From Methylotenera_A sp031429035 (GTDB taxonomy: Bacteria; Pseudomonadota; Gammaproteobacteria; Burkholderiales; Methylophilaceae), in NCBI GenBank assembly GCA_031429035.1, contig JANOYU010000099.1, positions 1 to 8,640 on the forward strand: a stretch of DNA of 8,640 nt, given 5' to 3'. Shown piece by piece: positions 1-6,255 of this stretch. Position 1 is the stretch's first letter; every line of letters starts with the position of its first letter. The notes below the pieces were generated by a model. It did not search any database and was not told where the DNA came from. It worked only from the letters and a program-made list of their open reading frames with translations. A program made the position numbers and the translations under genes.

Positions 1-292
1 TCCAAAATTAGGGTCGCGTGTAGTACGCACAAAAAATGCTGAAAATAAAGATTTGGAAATCGGTGTTTTTAGATTAGAAGATGATCGTATATTTGCCATT
101 AATAATATGTGTCCGCACAAGGGCGGACCTTTGTCGCAAGGCATTGTGTATGGCGATAAAGTGGCCTGCCCACTGCACAGTTGGAAGATAAGTTTAGTAG
201 ATGGTAAAGCTGAGGAGCCAGATGTCGGCGAAACGGCATGTTTTAATACTAAAATTGAAGATGGCTATGTATATTTGGAACTTAAAGATTAA
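1..292 (+). CDS. nirD: Nitrite reductase [NAD(P)H] small subunit NirD, 5'-truncated by the window edge
   Basis: This is the C-terminal part of the Rieske-type small subunit that works with NirB (siroheme and FAD subunit) in the cytoplasmic six-electron reduction of nitrite to ammonium. The frame is open from base 2, and its first residues (PKLGSRVVRTKN) already match the start region of NirD. The TTG at 53 is therefore not the real start, and the gene begins upstream of the window. Both halves of a Rieske [2Fe-2S] site are visible: Cys-Pro-His encoded at 110-118 and Cys-Pro-Leu-His at 167-178, separated by the family's GGPLSQGIV and GDKVA stretches. Some enterobacterial NirD proteins are reported to lack these ligands; here they are intact, as in assimilatory versions. 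The stop codon lies 2 nt before nasA, so the two genes are almost certainly co-transcribed. NirB is expected just upstream but cannot be seen. Confidence 0.93.
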   Translation, partial: PKLGSRVVRTKNAENKDLEIGVFRLEDDRIFAINNMCPHKGGPLSQGIVYGDKVACPLHSWKISLVDGKAEEPDVGETACFNTKIEDGYVYLELKD

Positions 293-294
293 GC

Positions 295-3060
295 GTGATT
301 AATATTCAAGAAATAAAGCAAACCAAAAGCACGTGCCCTTATTGTGGCGTGGGATGTGGCGTGCTTATTGGCTCGCAGAGCATTGCTGGCAATAAGCAAA
401 TAATTAGTGTTAAAGGCGACCCAAACCACCCAGCTAATTTTGGCAGGCTTTGCACCAAAGGCGCTACGCTGCATTTAAGTGCAAAAATGGATAATCGCGC
501 GCTTTACCCCGAAATGCGACTCACAAAAGATGCTGCGCGCAAGCGCGTTTCTTGGGATGTTTCACTGGACTTTTTAGCCGAAAAATTCGCCCAAACCATC
601 GAAAAACACGGGCCAGATTCGGTCGCATTTTATATCTCTGGTCAACTGATGACAGAAGATTATTATGTTTTTAACAAGCTGGCCAAAGGTTTGATTGGCA
701 CTAATAACGTTGATACTAATTCGCGCCTTTGTATGTCATCTGCCGTAACAGGCTACAAAGCTACATTGGGCGCAGATGCGCCGCCCGCATGTTACGAAGA
801 TATTGATCATTGCAATACATTATTTATTGCAGGCAGCAACACTGCGTTTGCGCACCCGATTATTTTTAGACGCATTGAAGATGCCAAAGCTAAAAATCCT
901 GATTTAAAAATTATCGTGGTTGACCCACGCAAGACCGACACCGCCCAATTTGCCGATTTACATTTAGCTATTTTGCCAGGCACCGATGTGGCACTATTTA
1001 ATGGCTTGCTACACGTAATGCTGTGGGAAGGCTTGCTAGATATGGCTTACATAAACGCACATACCAATGGCTTTGATGCGCTAAAAGAAACCATACGCGA
1101 ATACACGCCGAAAATGGTGGCAGATATTTGCGGCATAAAAGAGACCGACATTATTCAAGCCGCCAAATGGTTTGGCGCAGGGCCAACCCTAAGCATGTAT
1201 TGCATGGGCTTAAACCAAAGCATACATGGCACCGATAAAAATGCCGCGCTGATCAATTTACACTTGGCCACAGGGCAGATAGGTAAAAAAGGCGCAGGCC
1301 CATTCTCACTCACAGGCCAACCCAATGCAATGGGCGGACGCGAAGTAGGCGGCATGGCCAATTTATTATCTGGTCATCGTGATCTAGCTAATGCGCAACA
1401 TCGTGCAGAAATCGCAGCGCTATGGGGCGTAGATTCTGTGCCAGAAACCCCAGGAAAAACTGCCATAGAGATGTTTGACGCAGTAAAAAGTGGCGACATT
1501 AAAGTAATATGGATTGCCTGCACCAACCCCGCGCACTCCATGCCAGATTTAAATAATGTGCTAGAAGCCTTGAATAATGCAGAATTAGTCGTCGTGCAAG
1601 ATGCTTTTAACAGCACGGATACCTGTAAATATGCCGATGTGCTGCTACCTGCCAGCACTTGGGGCGAAAAAGAAGGCACGGTAACCAATAGCGAGCGACG
1701 CATTACCCGCGTTAACCCTGCGGTTGCGCTCCCGGGCGAAGCCAAGCACGACTGGGCGATTATGGTAGATTTTGCACAGCGGCTAGAGAAGCGACTGGGT
1801 AAAAGTAGCCAGCTATTTAACTACAAAACAACTGAAGCTATTTTTAACGAGCACCGTGAAACTACACGTGGTCGCGATTTAGATATTACTGGCTTAAGTT
1901 ACGCCCTTCTCAATCAACGTGGCCCACAGCAATGGCCGTTTGCTGAAGGTGCAAATATAGGCAAAGCAAGACTTTACGCTGATGGCGTTTTTCAAAAACC
2001 TGATGGAAAAGCGCAATTCGTTAACGCTGTGTATAAAGGAACCGCAGATAAAACTGACGCTCGCCATCCGCTGCATTTGTTAACTGGCCGCCTGCGCGAC
2101 CAATGGCACGGTATGAGCCGAACAGGCAACGTGGCGCAGCTATTCAATCATGCCGAAGAGCCTGTCATACAAATGAGCAGCGACGATATGATGCGGCGCA
2201 GTATTAAAAATGGTGACATTGTAAAAGTACAAAACAAACGTGGCAGCTTGGTATTGCCAGTGCAGATGAGCGATGAAGTAAAACCTGCGCAAACCTTTAT
2301 CGCCATGCATTGGGGTAGCCAATTTATGCAAGGCTTGGGCGTGAACGCGCTGATGCCACCCAACTTTGATAAAACATCTAAACAACCCGAGCTAAAGCAT
2401 ACGGCCATTAAGCTGGAAAAGCTTGATTTACCTTGGCGCATGACTATTTTACGCAGTTGCCAAGACCTTAATTTGTTGACCATAATACGCGCGCTGATGC
2501 CACAGTTTAGTTATGCCAGTTGCGGCTTATTTGGGCGAGAAAATGATAACAACAAAGCAGGTTTGTTGATTTTACGCTCAGCACACGAAACTTCACCAGA
2601 TGCGGCGCTGATAACACAAATTGACGAAATACTAGGCATGACTGATGAATCGCCCTGCTTAAATTACAACGATTCCAAACGCGGCATTAGCAAACGTATT
2701 TTGGTAGAAAATAATGCGGGCAAAATAGAAGTAACTGGCGTGCGCCTAATGGGCGAAACGCTGGCCAGCGAATGGCTAAAAGAAGTGATGACCACTGGCC
2801 AATTTAAAGATGCCGAGCATTACAAAGCCTTTAGCCGCTGGGCGCTAGCACCAATATCGGCGCCGCCTACAGGCCAGCAAGGGCGCGGTAAAATTATTTG
2901 TAGCTGCCTAGACGTGTCAGAAAATGAAATCATTGAAAACATTCAATTGGGCGCCGATTTAATTACGTTGCAAAACAAACTTAAATGCGGCACTGAGTGC
3001 GGATCGTGCAAGCCAGAACTAAAACGCTTGGTAACCACACACCTAAAAATAATGGCTTAA
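295..3060 (+). CDS. nasA: Assimilatory nitrate reductase catalytic subunit NasA with C-terminal BFD-like [2Fe-2S] domain
   Basis: Cytoplasmic molybdenum enzyme reducing nitrate to nitrite, which NirBD then takes to ammonium. The 921-residue product opens with a [4Fe-4S] motif, C14-x2-C17-x3-C21-x31-C53, followed by the electron-relay-type Lys55. The molybdopterin oxidoreductase body follows, with the likely Mo ligand Cys146 in NSRLCMSS. The dinucleotide-binding domain starts near residue 590 (HPLHLLTGRLRDQWHGMSRTG). A linker leads to a BFD-like [2Fe-2S] domain at about 866-915, with C869-x-C871 and a CGTECGSC stretch (C898, C902, C905). This tail is known from Klebsiella-type NasA and separates it from periplasmic NapA; no Tat signal is present. 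The start is GTG, 2 nt after the nirD stop, with no good Shine-Dalgarno sequence, so translation is probably coupled to nirD. No in-frame ATG occurs before about codon 61, which is past the first cluster. The electron-donor subunit or reductase is not in the window. Confidence 0.96.
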   Translation: MINIQEIKQTKSTCPYCGVGCGVLIGSQSIAGNKQIISVKGDPNHPANFGRLCTKGATLHLSAKMDNRALYPEMRLTKDAARKRVSWDVSLDFLAEKFAQTIEKHGPDSVAFYISGQLMTEDYYVFNKLAKGLIGTNNVDTNSRLCMSSAVTGYKATLGADAPPACYEDIDHCNTLFIAGSNTAFAHPIIFRRIEDAKAKNPDLKIIVVDPRKTDTAQFADLHLAILPGTDVALFNGLLHVMLWEGLLDMAYINAHTNGFDALKETIREYTPKMVADICGIKETDIIQAAKWFGAGPTLSMYCMGLNQSIHGTDKNAALINLHLATGQIGKKGAGPFSLTGQPNAMGGREVGGMANLLSGHRDLANAQHRAEIAALWGVDSVPETPGKTAIEMFDAVKSGDIKVIWIACTNPAHSMPDLNNVLEALNNAELVVVQDAFNSTDTCKYADVLLPASTWGEKEGTVTNSERRITRVNPAVALPGEAKHDWAIMVDFAQRLEKRLGKSSQLFNYKTTEAIFNEHRETTRGRDLDITGLSYALLNQRGPQQWPFAEGANIGKARLYADGVFQKPDGKAQFVNAVYKGTADKTDARHPLHLLTGRLRDQWHGMSRTGNVAQLFNHAEEPVIQMSSDDMMRRSIKNGDIVKVQNKRGSLVLPVQMSDEVKPAQTFIAMHWGSQFMQGLGVNALMPPNFDKTSKQPELKHTAIKLEKLDLPWRMTILRSCQDLNLLTIIRALMPQFSYASCGLFGRENDNNKAGLLILRSAHETSPDAALITQIDEILGMTDESPCLNYNDSKRGISKRILVENNAGKIEVTGVRLMGETLASEWLKEVMTTGQFKDAEHYKAFSRWALAPISAPPTGQQGRGKIICSCLDVSENEIIENIQLGADLITLQNKLKCGTECGSCKPELKRLVTTHLKIMA

Positions 3061-3073
3061 TACTTGTCTATAG

Positions 3074-3096
3074 TTGCTGGCACATTTTGCCAACAA
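3074..3096 (+). other. Imperfect stem-loop 14 nt downstream of nasA
   Basis: TTGCTGGCA (3074-3082) can pair with TGCCAACAA (3088-3096) across a 5-nt loop, giving a 9-bp stem with one C/A mismatch. It lies just after the nasA stop and could mark or protect the 3' end of the nir-nas transcript. No T-tract follows, so it is not a standard intrinsic terminator. The stem is short enough to be chance. Confidence 0.3.
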
Positions 3097-3116
3097 GCTA
3101 GTTGCTAATTAGTTAC

Positions 3117-3143
3117 TTGCAAAATAAATCATGGCCTTATAAA
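3117..3143 (+). promoter_or_regulatory. Weak candidate promoter for the channel gene
   Basis: TTGCAA (3117-3122) and TATAAA (3138-3143) are separated by 15 bp, shorter than the ideal 17. They stand about 45 nt before the ATG at 3186. The -10-like element overlaps the left arm of the inverted repeat at 3131-3171, which would make that repeat an operator-like site if the promoter is real. The sequence is AT-rich, so such matches are easy to find. The channel gene could instead be read through from nasA. Confidence 0.25.
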
Positions 3144-3171
3144 GTGTCAGCTCAGCTAAAAATAAGGCCAT
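3131..3171. repeat. Perfect 10-bp inverted repeat in the nasA-channel spacer
   Basis: ATGGCCTTAT (3131-3140) is matched exactly by its reverse complement ATAAGGCCAT (3162-3171), with 21 nt between the arms. The right arm ends 14 nt before the ATG of the channel gene. No T-run follows the right arm on the plus strand, so it is not a standard terminator. It could be a regulator binding site, or an RNA hairpin in the leader of the channel gene close to the ribosome binding region. The repeat is certain; its function is not known. Confidence 0.6.
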
Positions 3172-3185
3172 ACACAAGTTAAACC

Positions 3186-3851
3186 ATGCAAATAATTCTA
3201 TCATTTTTTAAGCGCTTTCCTTTCGCCATGCTATTGCTAGTGCAGCTTATCAGCATTGTTTTTTATGGCTTTATGACAGACTCCGCACTAAGTCATGTAA
3301 TCTTTAATTGCTTAGGATTAGTCGTGCCTATGTTGGCTGTTTGGGTAGTGTATCGCACGCCTGCCATTAACTGGATAGCTCTTATTTTAGTGGCGCTTGC
3401 CGTTGGTGCAACACTTCTTGCAAGCTTTGCAAATCAATTACAATTAATGCCATGGGCACATGCGTTTGAAAGCTTATTATACTTTTACGCGGCAGTCAGT
3501 TTGGTTATGTATATGTTTAAAGATGACATTGTGACTCTAGACGAGCTTTATGCGGCGGCTGCAACATTTACCTTGTTAGTATGGGCTTTTGCGTTGGCAT
3601 ATTCAGTTTGCCAACAAGTTTACCCTGGCAGCGTGTTGGCTGCGATTAACCCAACAAACCCACGCAGCTGGATAGAGCTACTATTTATGAGCTTTTCTAT
3701 TCAATCTAGCACCGGTGTTGGCGACGTTATCCCCATTACTGGCCCTGCTAGGGCAATAGGCTCATTACAGATATTTACTGGCGTTATGTATATTGCAATT
3801 GTGGTTTCACGCTTGGTTGGCTTAGCTGCTAGCACAAAAACTAAACAATAA
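3186..3851 (+). CDS. Putative K+-channel-like (Ion_trans_2 type) membrane protein
   Basis: A 221-residue inner-membrane protein, probably a tetrameric cation channel. By eye it has hydrophobic segments at about 12-30, 35-56, 62-82, 93-111, 121-142 and 188-213. Before the last segment is a pore-helix and filter region (WIELLFMSFSIQSSTGVGDVIP, 162-183 when read through). S175-T-G-V-G-D180 aligns with the K+ selectivity signature TVGYGD, with Val178 at the usual Tyr/Phe position. There is no Arg/Lys-rich voltage-sensor helix and no soluble RCK or cyclic-nucleotide domain; the C-terminal tail is about eight residues. The ATG at 3186 is the first in the frame but lacks a clear Shine-Dalgarno sequence. 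It lies 125 nt after nasA on the same strand and converges on uvrB. Membership of the channel fold is fairly secure; ion selectivity and physiological role are not shown. Confidence 0.75.
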   Translation: MQIILSFFKRFPFAMLLLVQLISIVFYGFMTDSALSHVIFNCLGLVVPMLAVWVVYRTPAINWIALILVALAVGATLLASFANQLQLMPWAHAFESLLYFYAAVSLVMYMFKDDIVTLDELYAAAATFTLLVWAFALAYSVCQQVYPGSVLAAINPTNPRSWIELLFMSFSIQSSTGVGDVIPITGPARAIGSLQIFTGVMYIAIVVSRLVGLAASTKTKQ

Positions 3852-3858
3852 ACTCATT

Positions 3859-3890
3859 AAAAACAGCTATGCTCTGCAAGCCAATAGCCA
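3859..3890 (-). terminator. Plausible intrinsic terminator of uvrB
   Basis: Read on the minus strand, GCTAT (3888-3884), a 2-nt bulge TG, GCT (3881-3879), loop TGCAG, AGC (3873-3871) and ATAGC (3870-3866) form an 8-bp bulged stem. Two further wobble pairs are possible at its base. TG and five T residues (3863-3859) follow. It lies about 76 nt beyond the uvrB stop codon. The bulge and short T-run make it weak. On the plus strand no T-tract follows, so it would not end the channel transcript. Confidence 0.45.
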
Positions 3891-3966
3891 TGCGGGTGTT
3901 GTCTACCATCTAGCATTAATGCGGGTCGCAGGTCATGTGCTTATATTTTAAAATCAGCTATTTAAA

Positions 3967-6003
3967 TCAAGCATTCATATCGGGAATTTCTGCACCATAA
4001 AACTTAGCCTTGAGCTTTTTCAGTTTGTCTCTAAAATCGGCAGCTTTTTCAAACTCTAAGTTTTTCGCCGCATCGTGCATGGCTTTTTCTAAGCGCTTCA
4101 TCTCTTTGGCAATTTGTTTCTCGCTCAAACTTTCATAATTGGCTTGGTCTTGCGCGGCTTTGCGTTCGCGCTTGCCCTCTTCCACATCATAAACGCCGTC
4201 TATCATGTCTTTTACGCCTTTTACAATGCCTTTTGGCGTAATGCCATTGGCTTCATTAAAGGCGGTTTGTATTTTTCTGCGTCTATTGGTTTCGTCTATG
4301 GCTAAGCCCATGCTGCGCGTAATGCGGTTGCCATAAAAAATCACTGCGCCGTTTAAGTTGCGCGCGGCGCGGCCTGCGGTTTGAATCAGGCTGCGTTCAC
4401 TGCGCAAAAAACCTTCTTTATCGGCATCCAAAACCGCCACTAAAGATACCTCGGGAATATCCAAGCCTTCGCGCAACAAGTTAATGCCGACTAGCACGTC
4501 AAATTCGCCTAATCTAAGATCACGGATAATCTCGACGCGCTCAACCGTATCAATATCGCTGTGCAAATAGCGCACTTTTACACCATGTTCAGCTAAGTAA
4601 TCGGTCAAATCTTCTGCCATGCGCTTGGTTAAAGTTGTTGCCAGCACGCGCTCGCCAACGACCGTGCGCAGCTTAATTTCCCCAAGCAAATCATCCACTT
4701 GCGTGTCGGCTGGCTTTACGGTAATTTCTGGGTCAATCAAGCCAGTTGGTCGCGCAATCATCTCCACCACTTGTTGTTGATGATTTTTTTCGTAATCCGC
4801 TGGCGTAGCCGAAATAAATACACTTTGGCGCATAATGCGCTCAAATTCTTCAAATTTTAACGGCCGATTATCCAACGCAGATGGCAATCGCCAACCGTAA
4901 TCGACCAAATTGGTCTTACGCGACCAATCGCCTTTGTACATACCGCCAATTTGCGGCACGGTGACATGGCTTTCGTCAATAATCATTAGTGCGTTATCGG
5001 GTAAATAATCAATCAGCGTTGGTGGCGGATCGCCCGCGTTGCGGCCAGATAAGTGGCGGCTATAGTTTTCGATACCCTTACAAAAACCAATTTCGTTGAG
5101 CATTTCTAAGTCAAATCTAGTTCTCTGCTCAATGCGTTGCGCCTCAACCAATTTGCCTTCTTTAATGTATTGCGCCACGCGCTCAACTAATTCTTTTTTA
5201 ATCTTTTCAATCGCCTTAATTGTGGTCTCGCGTGATGTTACGTAATGACTTGAAGGATAGATTGTAAACCGTTGAATTTTGTTAAATATTTGTCCTGTCA
5301 GTGGGTCAAATAAAGTGATACTTTCTACCTCATCATCAAACAAACTTAAGCGCACCGCAGTCTCGTTATTTTCAGCGGGAAACACATCAATCACATCGCC
5401 GCGCACCCTAAAACTACCACGACTAAAGTCGAAATCATTGCGGTCGTACTGCATGCCAATTAAGCGCAAAATCGCCTCTTTTTGGCTCATTTTATCGCCC
5501 TGCTTCAAGTGCAGCACCATGCCGTGATAATCAGTCGGGTCGCCAATGCCGTAAATCGCCGAAACGCTCGCCACAATAATGCTGTCTTCGCGCTCTAATA
5601 GCGCTTTGGTGGCAGATAAGCGCATCTGCTCAATGTGTTCATTAATGCTGGAATCTTTTTCAATAAACAAATCGCGGCTTGGCACGTAAGCTTCGGGCTG
5701 ATAATAATCATAATAACTGACGAAATATTCCACTGAATTATTAGGGAAAAACTCGCGAAATTCTGAGTAAAGTTGCGCTGCCAGCGTTTTATTAGGCGCC
5801 ATTACAATGGCTGGGCGACCAAGCCTAGCAATAACATTGGCCATGGTAAAAGTTTTGCCACTGCCTGTTACGCCTAGTAAAGTTTGAAACTTTAGCCCAT
5901 CGTTAATACCCTGCGTCAGCTTGTCGATGGCTTGTGGTTGGTCTCCAGCAGGCGGAAACGGCTGAAACAATTGATACTTGCTATTGGGAAAATTTACAAA
6001 CAC
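3967..6003 (-). CDS. uvrB: UvrABC excision nuclease subunit B
   Basis: DNA damage-verifying helicase-like subunit of nucleotide excision repair. It is loaded by UvrA, opens DNA at the lesion and recruits UvrC. The 678-residue length is normal for the family. Visible in order: the N-terminal FxPxGDQPxAI motif (13-26); Walker A GVTGSGKT (44-51); the damage-probing beta-hairpin region with YYDYYQPEAYVPSRD (97-111); the Walker B-type motif DESH (343-346); helicase motifs around GINLLREGLDIPE and QTAGRAARN (about 506-550); and the C-terminal UVR domain (about 633-668), used for UvrC contact. The start is GTG at 6003-6001: an in-frame TAG lies three codons upstream (6012-6010), no ATG follows until after Walker A, and TTTAGG (6014-6009) gives a Shine-Dalgarno-like element 5 nt away. 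No LexA-type operator was recognised upstream, though uvrB is SOS-regulated in E. coli. Confidence 0.98.
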   Translation of the reverse strand: MFVNFPNSKYQLFQPFPPAGDQPQAIDKLTQGINDGLKFQTLLGVTGSGKTFTMANVIARLGRPAIVMAPNKTLAAQLYSEFREFFPNNSVEYFVSYYDYYQPEAYVPSRDLFIEKDSSINEHIEQMRLSATKALLEREDSIIVASVSAIYGIGDPTDYHGMVLHLKQGDKMSQKEAILRLIGMQYDRNDFDFSRGSFRVRGDVIDVFPAENNETAVRLSLFDDEVESITLFDPLTGQIFNKIQRFTIYPSSHYVTSRETTIKAIEKIKKELVERVAQYIKEGKLVEAQRIEQRTRFDLEMLNEIGFCKGIENYSRHLSGRNAGDPPPTLIDYLPDNALMIIDESHVTVPQIGGMYKGDWSRKTNLVDYGWRLPSALDNRPLKFEEFERIMRQSVFISATPADYEKNHQQQVVEMIARPTGLIDPEITVKPADTQVDDLLGEIKLRTVVGERVLATTLTKRMAEDLTDYLAEHGVKVRYLHSDIDTVERVEIIRDLRLGEFDVLVGINLLREGLDIPEVSLVAVLDADKEGFLRSERSLIQTAGRAARNLNGAVIFYGNRITRSMGLAIDETNRRRKIQTAFNEANGITPKGIVKGVKDMIDGVYDVEEGKRERKAAQDQANYESLSEKQIAKEMKRLEKAMHDAAKNLEFEKAADFRDKLKKLKAKFYGAEIPDMNA

Positions 6004-6014
6004 AATGACCTAAA

Positions 6015-6052
6015 TGAATAATGACACAGGTTGAATAATGACACAGGTTGAA
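6015..6052. repeat. Exact 17-bp tandem repeat (2.2 copies) in the uvrB leader
   Basis: The unit TGAATAATGACACAGGT occurs at 6015-6031 and again without change at 6032-6048, and four more matching bases follow (6049-6052). On the uvrB sense strand the unit reads ACCTGTGTCATTATTCA. The tract ends 12 nt before the uvrB GTG codon. The GTCATT core recurs once more next to the start codon (GTCATTGTG), so the start region may be a diverged third copy. It may be a recent slippage duplication or a direct-repeat binding site. Confidence 0.85.
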
Positions 6053-6073
6053 CAGTAATTAATCAATAATTTT

Positions 6074-6090
6074 AGCAGGCTTTGCTTGCT
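6074..6090 (-). other. Short hairpin in the uvrB leader
   Basis: AGCAGGC (6074-6080) pairs with GCTTGCT (6084-6090) over a TTT loop, giving seven pairs including one G/T wobble on the plus strand. On the uvrB strand the structure would sit almost at the 5' end of the transcript predicted from the promoter at 6094-6120, where it could stabilise the mRNA. On the plus strand it is followed by TTTATT and resembles a weak terminator, but no plus-strand gene ends here. Confidence 0.35.
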
Positions 6091-6093
6091 TTT

Positions 6094-6120
6094 ATTATAG
6101 CCAATGTTATTTATTGCCAA
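6094..6120 (-). promoter_or_regulatory. Candidate sigma-70 promoter of uvrB
   Basis: On the minus strand TTGGCA (6120-6115, one mismatch to the -35 consensus) and a perfect TATAAT -10 element (6099-6094) are separated by 15 bp, slightly short. Transcription would begin near 6087, giving a leader of about 84 nt. That leader would contain the short hairpin and the whole 17-bp repeat tract. The -35 element falls in one copy of a 16-bp near-repeat (6100-6128). Confidence 0.5.
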
Positions 6121-6128
6121 TATTATTT
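6100..6128. repeat. Two near-identical GCCAATRTTATTT copies, 16 bp apart
   Basis: GCCAATGTTATTT (6100-6112) and GCCAATATTATTT (6116-6128) differ at one base and are spaced by 16 bp. They lie across the spacer and -35 element of the candidate uvrB promoter. Low-complexity AT-rich sequence makes this a modest signal. Confidence 0.5.
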
Positions 6129-6243
6129 GATTGAATCTAAATGGCGAACTTTTACGTAAAATATACAGTCATTGTTGTTAAGTTTTTGAAATAAATAAAA
6201 TTTAATCCGTTTGCTAATACGTTAAATTAAAATTAACTTCTAA

Positions 6244-6248
6244 TAAGG
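6244..6248 (+). promoter_or_regulatory. Shine-Dalgarno site of the protease gene
   Basis: TAAGG lies 7 nt before the ATG at 6256, good spacing that fixes this start. The only promoter-like pair seen further upstream is weak: TTGTTA (6175-6180) and TAAAAT (6196-6201), 15 bp apart, in very AT-rich DNA. Confidence 0.7.
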
Positions 6249-6255
6249 TCTATTC

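Noticed and set aside
53..292. A 79-residue open frame starting at TTG 53 as the full nirD gene
   Set aside because: The frame is open to the window edge and the residues before it match NirD, so this is only an internal codon of a truncated gene.
1374..1745. A 123-codon open frame on the minus strand inside nasA
   Set aside because: It lies wholly opposite a well-supported nasA frame, has no recognisable domain and is explained by the codon composition of nasA.
3888..3926. Direct repeat ATGCGGGT (3890-3897 and 3919-3926) and palindromes GCATTAATGC (3913-3922) and ATTTTAAAAT (3945-3954) in the convergent spacer
   Set aside because: Short and without spacing or context that implies a function; consistent with chance in a small AT-rich spacer.
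6074..6097. Hairpin plus TTTATT as a plus-strand terminator
   Set aside because: No plus-strand gene ends here; the stem is short with a wobble pair. Kept only as a leader hairpin of uvrB.
6146..6168. TTTACGTAAAATATACAG as a LexA box
   Set aside because: Only the right half (ATACAG) fits; no CTGT lies at the required 8-bp spacing.
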